64,000 nt of DNA. Source: Ceratorhiza oryzae-sativae (lineage: Eukaryota; Basidiomycota; Agaricomycetes; Cantharellales; Ceratobasidiaceae). A program made the translations under genes and the position numbers. Below the pieces are notes generated by a model. That model made no database searches, was not told where the DNA came from, and saw nothing but the letters and a program-made list of their open reading frames with translations. The stretch spans positions 186,001-250,000 of the forward strand of contig JARWMV010000012.1 of NCBI GenBank assembly GCA_030998015.1, written 5' to 3'. Of the stretch, positions 59,060-64,000 are shown piece by piece (the first letter of the stretch is position 1; every line of letters begins with the position of its first letter).

Positions 59060-62000
59060 AACTTACAGTATATGCCTTGATATCTTCAATCTCAGTGTAC
59101 CATAGCAGCAAGGTCAAGCAGCCCAGTAGGATCCAAGCCTGGACAATGTCAAGGTTGTCCAGGAGTAAGTCAAACACAGCAAATGGCATTAGCTGAACAA
59201 GTATTTTGAAGTGCTTCCCAATGAGGGAACCTTGATATTGGCATATATATCAAGCTGGCATACTGCATGCACCCAGTCCCTGAACCGATAATGATGCTAA
59301 TCGACACTCTAATATGCAAAGTGATTTTGCCTTTTCAATCACAAAGACTGACTGCACCCAGAAATACTTGACAACACCCAGGAGAATGGTGTGTAACAAT
59401 TCCGTTGGTGTATCGTTATGGATCTGGACACCTGAAGATGGGGTGAGAGCCATTCTGCACAGAAATGTAAGCTTGAATCCAAACCTGGCATATTGAGCAA
59501 TGGATTCATGTATGATTCGCGCCTGATAGCCTCCAGCTCCAATTGCAACAGATAGTCGATCTCAGCCTGTGATCAGCATAAGCCACCAGCAGTAGGGAGA
59601 CGAAGGATTTTGTTCAAATTGCTCAGTCGTTCAATCAGTGGTTGTGCAACTGAATCTTTGATGCTGGATGCTTGTGCATGATCCTTGATTTGTTGGATCA
59701 TTCTTGGTTTAATTGACATTTCCAAGTGTTTGTTGATTATGTGTGTTATGACCTGTCAAACAGACATAACAAAACAACCAAATATTTTTACAGATTTATG
59801 GCATTTTTCCTAAGCAGAACAAGCCATAAACAAGGTCACATGACCTCAGTGCTTAGCCAGCGCTTATGGTGGTTACCCTGAACTTGCTCCAGCATTTCTC
59901 TCCATTGTTACTTGGAGCAAGGAGCAAGTTGTCACATGATCTTGGCGCTTATGGCAGGATCACGTGACCTCAGTGCCTACCCCTTGGACCTCACGCAGCT
60001 CTATAAGATTTGGAGCTGCACAAACTTAAGACAAACAATTACCTAACCCATAGTACTGTACATAACCTACACCTACTGCAGAGTGTGCTTAGATAATACA
60101 TCTGCAGCCACTGCAGCCACAGGCATATATAAGAAGGATAAAGCAAGACTGGACACCTCAGCTTGCTTTATCTTGTCAACCACCATAGACCATAGCAAAC
60201 ACTGTAACTAGAACACTCAATACATACTGCATAGCACCAACTGTCAATGCAGCCACTACTTAAGTGCTTTGCAAGGAAGCATCCAGAGGGTCACAACAAT
60301 GTGGATTGTACTTGCTGATCTACACTTTGGCCCTGGCTATGATCCATTAGTCAGTAACTTAGACTTATATTATTTGCAGTCATTCTGGTGGATGAAGCAA
60401 AGTCAGGTATATTAAAACAAAATATTACATCGCAATGTGACTATGTCAAGAGAATAGAAGGTGCCAAAATAGCAAGAGGCAAGAGCAATTTTGCAGAACA
60501 AGATAAAAACAAAATGTCAAAGGGCGGTTGGGTTACTGACCTTGAATAGTGTTGGGTATCCCTCAGGTGATTGTTTGAATTTGTTGGACCCCCCTACAGT
60601 GCATGTATGGCAAAAGTGACTTGAAGTCAAGCCACTGCTACTGCAATGCTCAGCTTGCATTGGGTTATCACCAGCCCAGAACAATGCAAATGGCCAGATG
60701 AGTACTTCCTGGCCAGTTACACAGTCAAAACCGACCACTGGGTTATTAAATGCTGACCTAAGATGAAATATAAGCAATAGTTTTAAGCAGGGAATGATCA
60801 CTCACTTGATTGATGCACATACACCATGCATAAGCTCTGTGGGGGTTGCATGGGGCAATGTTGTGACAAAATGCACATTGTATTCCAACTGTACTGCCTT
60901 GCGGCAGAGAGCAGCATTAGACATATAGCACAACCAGTGCTTATTCCACTGTTTTGAAGTGTTGCCCAATGTGTCGTCCATGAAAATGATCAAGGGAACT
61001 GAATATATCAGACGAGAGCCAGCAATTGCATGTAACAGATGGGGCATCCCAAGTTTGAAACAAGTAGACACATCTGATACGATCAAAAGTCAGGGCTATG
61101 TCACACAGTAAAAGCAAAGAAAATGGGTTACATACTGTTGAATTCAGGACAACCAAGTCTGGCTGTGTGTTCAGGAAAACTCTCAACAAAAGTTCCTACC
61201 CGAACAACAGTTTGTTTATCAGTATGGACATGAACACCATCCTATTGTTACACATTCATTAGTGTACATCAAATAAAAATTAGATAAAACACTTACCAAT
61301 GAATCAGTAGCAATGAAACCAACAGCCTGTAGGTCTTTTTTGGGGCCAAAGAGGAATGAACCATCCCTCTGATTGACAAGCAAGTTCATTGACATAAAAA
61401 ATTTGACCATTCACTGACACGCAAGGTGTCAAGAAATCATCATCAAGTTTATGCACCAACTTATTCCCATTCCATGCCTGGGTCATCCAGTTGCCATCCA
61501 TATGAGGAAAGAACAACATCTCTGGTTGAACGTAAGGGTTAGATATATCCTAGCAAGTATGATGTGTGTTGGCCATGGTTTGACACAAAGTAACTTAATT
61601 TATCATACCTGTTTGATACTCTCTGCAATACTGTTCACGTAGTATATAGTACCACTGGGAACTTGATGGCGGATTGAAGAATTTACAATAAGGGACTTTA
61701 AATGTTCCTGGGTCTTTTTGAGTGCAGAAAGCAGGGGGATATTAGTTGCTCCACATTCATGTGCAAACTTGAGCACAGCTCTCATTTGCAGACAAGAAAA
61801 GTTCAAGCAGGGCAAGCTGAATAACACATCTGCAAGAGCCATCTATAAGATTGATATTTAGATAACACATATATGCTCTTTAGTGGAATACTTACTGCCT
61901 TTGAAGGGTAAGGGAACCATTTATCCTGCTCTGAGATACCAACATGTGTGGGGGTAGAATGTGTCTGAGTTACTCAAGCACCTTCAAGTATGAGATGAGC

Positions 62001-62442
62001 ATAGAACAGTAGAGAAGGAATTAATCTATGTGCCAGAAACTTTGCAAGAATCCTCAATGTCCAATTGAACATCTGATTCTGTCTCCCAATCACTATCACT
62101 CTCCAGTGCTGGCATTTCATTGCCCAGTGATGCCCTATTCATAGATTGGACATGGCTAGGGGGGCCGTTAAGTGCATCAGCCTGTAGTTGATCGTCTACA
62201 AAGGAGCCTGCAAGCAAGTGAGGACTGGCCAATGGAGTTGCCTCCCTAGACCTGTCATAAAACAAATCGACAAAGAGCTGAGCAATCTCAGAGTCCTCCA
62301 AACTATGATTGCCCAGGCAATTCTGTAGGATCAATGAGAACCAGAATGTTAGCAGCCGACTCCAGTTAGCACACAAAGACAATACCTGTGAGGTGGGCGT
62401 TGGTGGGGTAGTTAATCCATTGATGTAGCTCCAATGAGCCAA
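59060..62442 (-). pseudogene. Large basidiomycete transposase-like gene, disrupted
   Basis: Exons read in order from 62442: an acidic N-terminus (LESDSDWETESDVQLDIEDS); LQMRAVLKFAHECGATNIPL; NGQIFYVNELACQ; GCPEFN; FKLGMPHLLHAIAG; LIIFMDDTLGNTSKQWNKHW; NVHFVTTLPHATPTELMHGV; FDCVTGQEVLIWPFALFWAG followed by DNPMQAEHCSSSGL and HFCHTCTVGG; and TPTELLHTILLGVVKYFW. These belong to a family common in Agaricomycete genomes and treated as transposase (Plavaka/CACTA- or KDZ-related; exact class uncertain). An in-frame TGA at 59250-59252 interrupts the C-terminal part, which then continues YICQYQGSLIGKHFKILVQL. The middle (59560-60516) could not be read. Probably a dead copy. Confidence 0.55.
59761..60516. 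other. Non-coding stretch inside the transposase block
   Basis: Contains near-repeated phrases such as GGTCACATGACCTCAGTGC and GATCACGTGACCTCAGTGCC (about 59834-59983) and a CTATAAGATTT site. It reads as an intergenic or terminal region rather than exon, so two elements may abut here. Confidence 0.3.
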
Positions 62443-63312
62443 GCCAGCAATATGATGCTTGATGTTTCACTTTTCAAATTGCACTGGGCACCTGTATGGG
62501 TCCAGGCAAATTGAACAGATAGCCTGACTCCCAGCAATGATTATATGCGCTGATTAACAAATGTATGAGATACAATATCCTTCAACTAAAGTCATGGAAT
62601 ATTGTACTCACAGTCTGGGATATGCACCATGAAGCAGTAGCAATAAATGGTTAATGGAAAGTACAGGCAGTTGAGGGTGTGAGAACAACACTTGAGAACC
62701 AGTTGATCTGACTTTTTACATTGTCGACTTGGCCAAACGGCTGCAACAGGTTTTCTTCTGCTTGACAAATTGGTTCATTGCACTGTTGCAAATGTCTCTG
62801 CCCAATGGCTTTTTTGGATAGACAATGCAGCCCAAGGTGGCTGATAATACAGTAGTGAGCTGCAAACCTGTCAACATCCAGCAATATTTCCTATCCCAGT
62901 TGCTCAGCTGAAGAACCTATCAGTCCCAACATCCAACCCAACAAGGGCAGCAATTTATACCCCACTTATTTTCCAAGGTTAACCCTAGCCAGAACTTATT
63001 GCAGTTGACTACCCAGATGTTTGTTGTCTATGCCAATATGACACCCATTGCCTAACTCAGTCAACTGGCAAAGTGAATTCCATATTATATTTTGGACCCA
63101 ATATGCACACAGCAGATACATCTTTCTAAATTTGATTATCTGTCATGTTGCAGGATCGATGCAACAATTGTTTGGCTGTAGGGAGCATTGCCGGTATGTA
63201 CCTGACTTGCCCCAACATCTCTGAATAAGTGCCAACCTTGGTTCAATGTTGGACAGATTTCAAATTCATTGACTTGGACCTGGCACCTTCCAAGCTTGTA
63301 CCAGCATTGACA
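62443..63312. other. Degenerate transposon-derived DNA
   Basis: No supported ORF; CpG-poor. It separates the large transposase-like gene from the pogo-like fragment. Confidence 0.35.
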
Positions 63313-64000
63313 TCAACCTTGGACCTTGTGTAGCATCCCATCCTCAAAAGGGACTAGTGGTAGGTTTGCCCATGTAGTGATGGCAATCAGGGCAAGAGCA
63401 GAGGTGTTCCCCACTTCAACAATTGGAGTTGGCTCATCCACCTTGAGGCTAGTAGGTGGGTTCTGGGATGTATTCTTGTTTTGGCTATTGACAAGACCAT
63501 CAGCAGGAGAAACAAACAATTGTAAACCAGGCTGATCTGCCTGTACAAATATGAATGGGGCAGTTAGAAATGAGGGTGGTAGATGGGTAGTGGTTGAAGT
63601 GATTTTGCTAGGTGTGTAATCCATCTCTGTAAATATGTTGGGGTTGAAGGGGTAGTGACCAGTATGGCACCAGGCATCAGCAATAATGTCTGGCTGCATG
63701 CCTGCCTGTCAGGCAGTCATGTAGTTCTTGATTGTTGTGGCCTTGCTAACCAAGCTATTGACCCATGCACTGCTCTTGCATATCTTTTTCCATTCTGCCT
63801 GGACATGGTTGAACATGCCAATGTCAAGTGGCTGTGTCTTGTGTGTTGTTTTTGGTGGAAGGCAGAAGATGAATATCTTCTCAATGAATGCAATCTGGCA
63901 TATACAAGGTGATATATGGGAGCCATGGCCATCCAAGAGAAGGACTATTGGTGCATTGGATACTCAGTATTTGTTTGCCTCAGGTATAAACACCTTATTA
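63313..64000 (-). pseudogene. Pogo-like DDE_1 transposase, partial, with in-frame TGA
   Basis: The gene enters from the right edge. It shows the DDE_1 core LLDGHGSHISPCI, then FCLPPKTTHKTQPLDIGMFN, the motif that follows the second catalytic Asp in pogo/Fot1-type enzymes, then KATTIKNYMTA, an in-frame TGA at 63709-63711, and QAGMQPDIIADAWCHTGHYP followed by FNPNIFTEMDYT. The trailing part is Ser/Thr/Pro-rich and stops at about 63313. Related proteins have an Arg-containing helix at the stop position, so the TGA is probably a mutated CGA. The N-terminal DNA-binding part lies beyond the window. Confidence 0.7.

Noticed and set aside
59834..59983. Repeated CACATGACC / CACGTGACC phrases considered as a possible regulatory array or CRISPR-like repeat
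   Set aside because: Only two or three irregularly spaced, imperfect copies in fungal nuclear DNA; no array.

Overview
This window comes from a filamentous basidiomycete nuclear genome. The genes are split by many short introns of about 45-65 bp. The families present are fungal: a Zn2Cys6 plus fungal_trans regulator, FunK1-type kinase pieces, F-box protein, GH131 cellulolytic enzyme with a C-terminal CBM1, EAF7, and Helitron, Tc1/mariner and pogo-like transposons. The style of the F-box, kinase and CAZyme genes suggests an Agaricomycete, perhaps a Rhizoctonia-like member of the Cantharellales. That placement is inference from family resemblance; no search was possible.

Layout. 1-8.7 kb is genic: the 3' end of a dynamin-family gene; two tandem paralogous beta-trefoil genes (protease-inhibitor I66 or ricin-B-like); EAF7 of the NuA4 complex; a secreted alpha/beta hydrolase; and a large membrane-anchored amidohydrolase. 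10.4-15.95 kb is a Helitron whose Rep-helicase gene carries two in-frame TGA stops. It lies between two same-strand pieces of a FunK1-type kinase (HRD-like part on the left, post-DFG part on the right). 17-24 kb holds degenerate repeats, a broken F-box gene and a heavily frameshifted PLP-dependent decarboxylase. 27.5-50.8 kb is genic again: a cyclin-box gene, a fold-back element, CCDC25/Jlp2, a Zn2Cys6 regulator, a divergent kinase/pseudokinase pair followed by a dsRBD-like ORF, a single-pass membrane protein, a LaeA-like methyltransferase and GH131-CBM1. 51.5-64 kb is transposon-dominated: a complete Tc1/mariner copy with long terminal inverted repeats, then degenerate pogo-like and large basidiomycete transposase genes that run off the right edge.

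Two themes stand out. First, transposon decay looks CpG-directed. All five internal nonsense codons I could place in four different elements are TGA, the second half is strikingly CpG-poor (about 1.09 kb with no CpG seen by eye), and the two mariner inverted repeats differ by transitions, most at CpG. Second, at 39.3-41.6 kb two kinase genes diverge from one short promoter. The plus-strand one has lost both the catalytic-loop Asp and the DFG Asp, and it is followed at once by a dsRNA-binding-like ORF, which makes it the best candidate here for an undescribed system. Several host genes need a frame change to read through. Whether these are true pseudogenes or assembly errors cannot be decided from the sequence.
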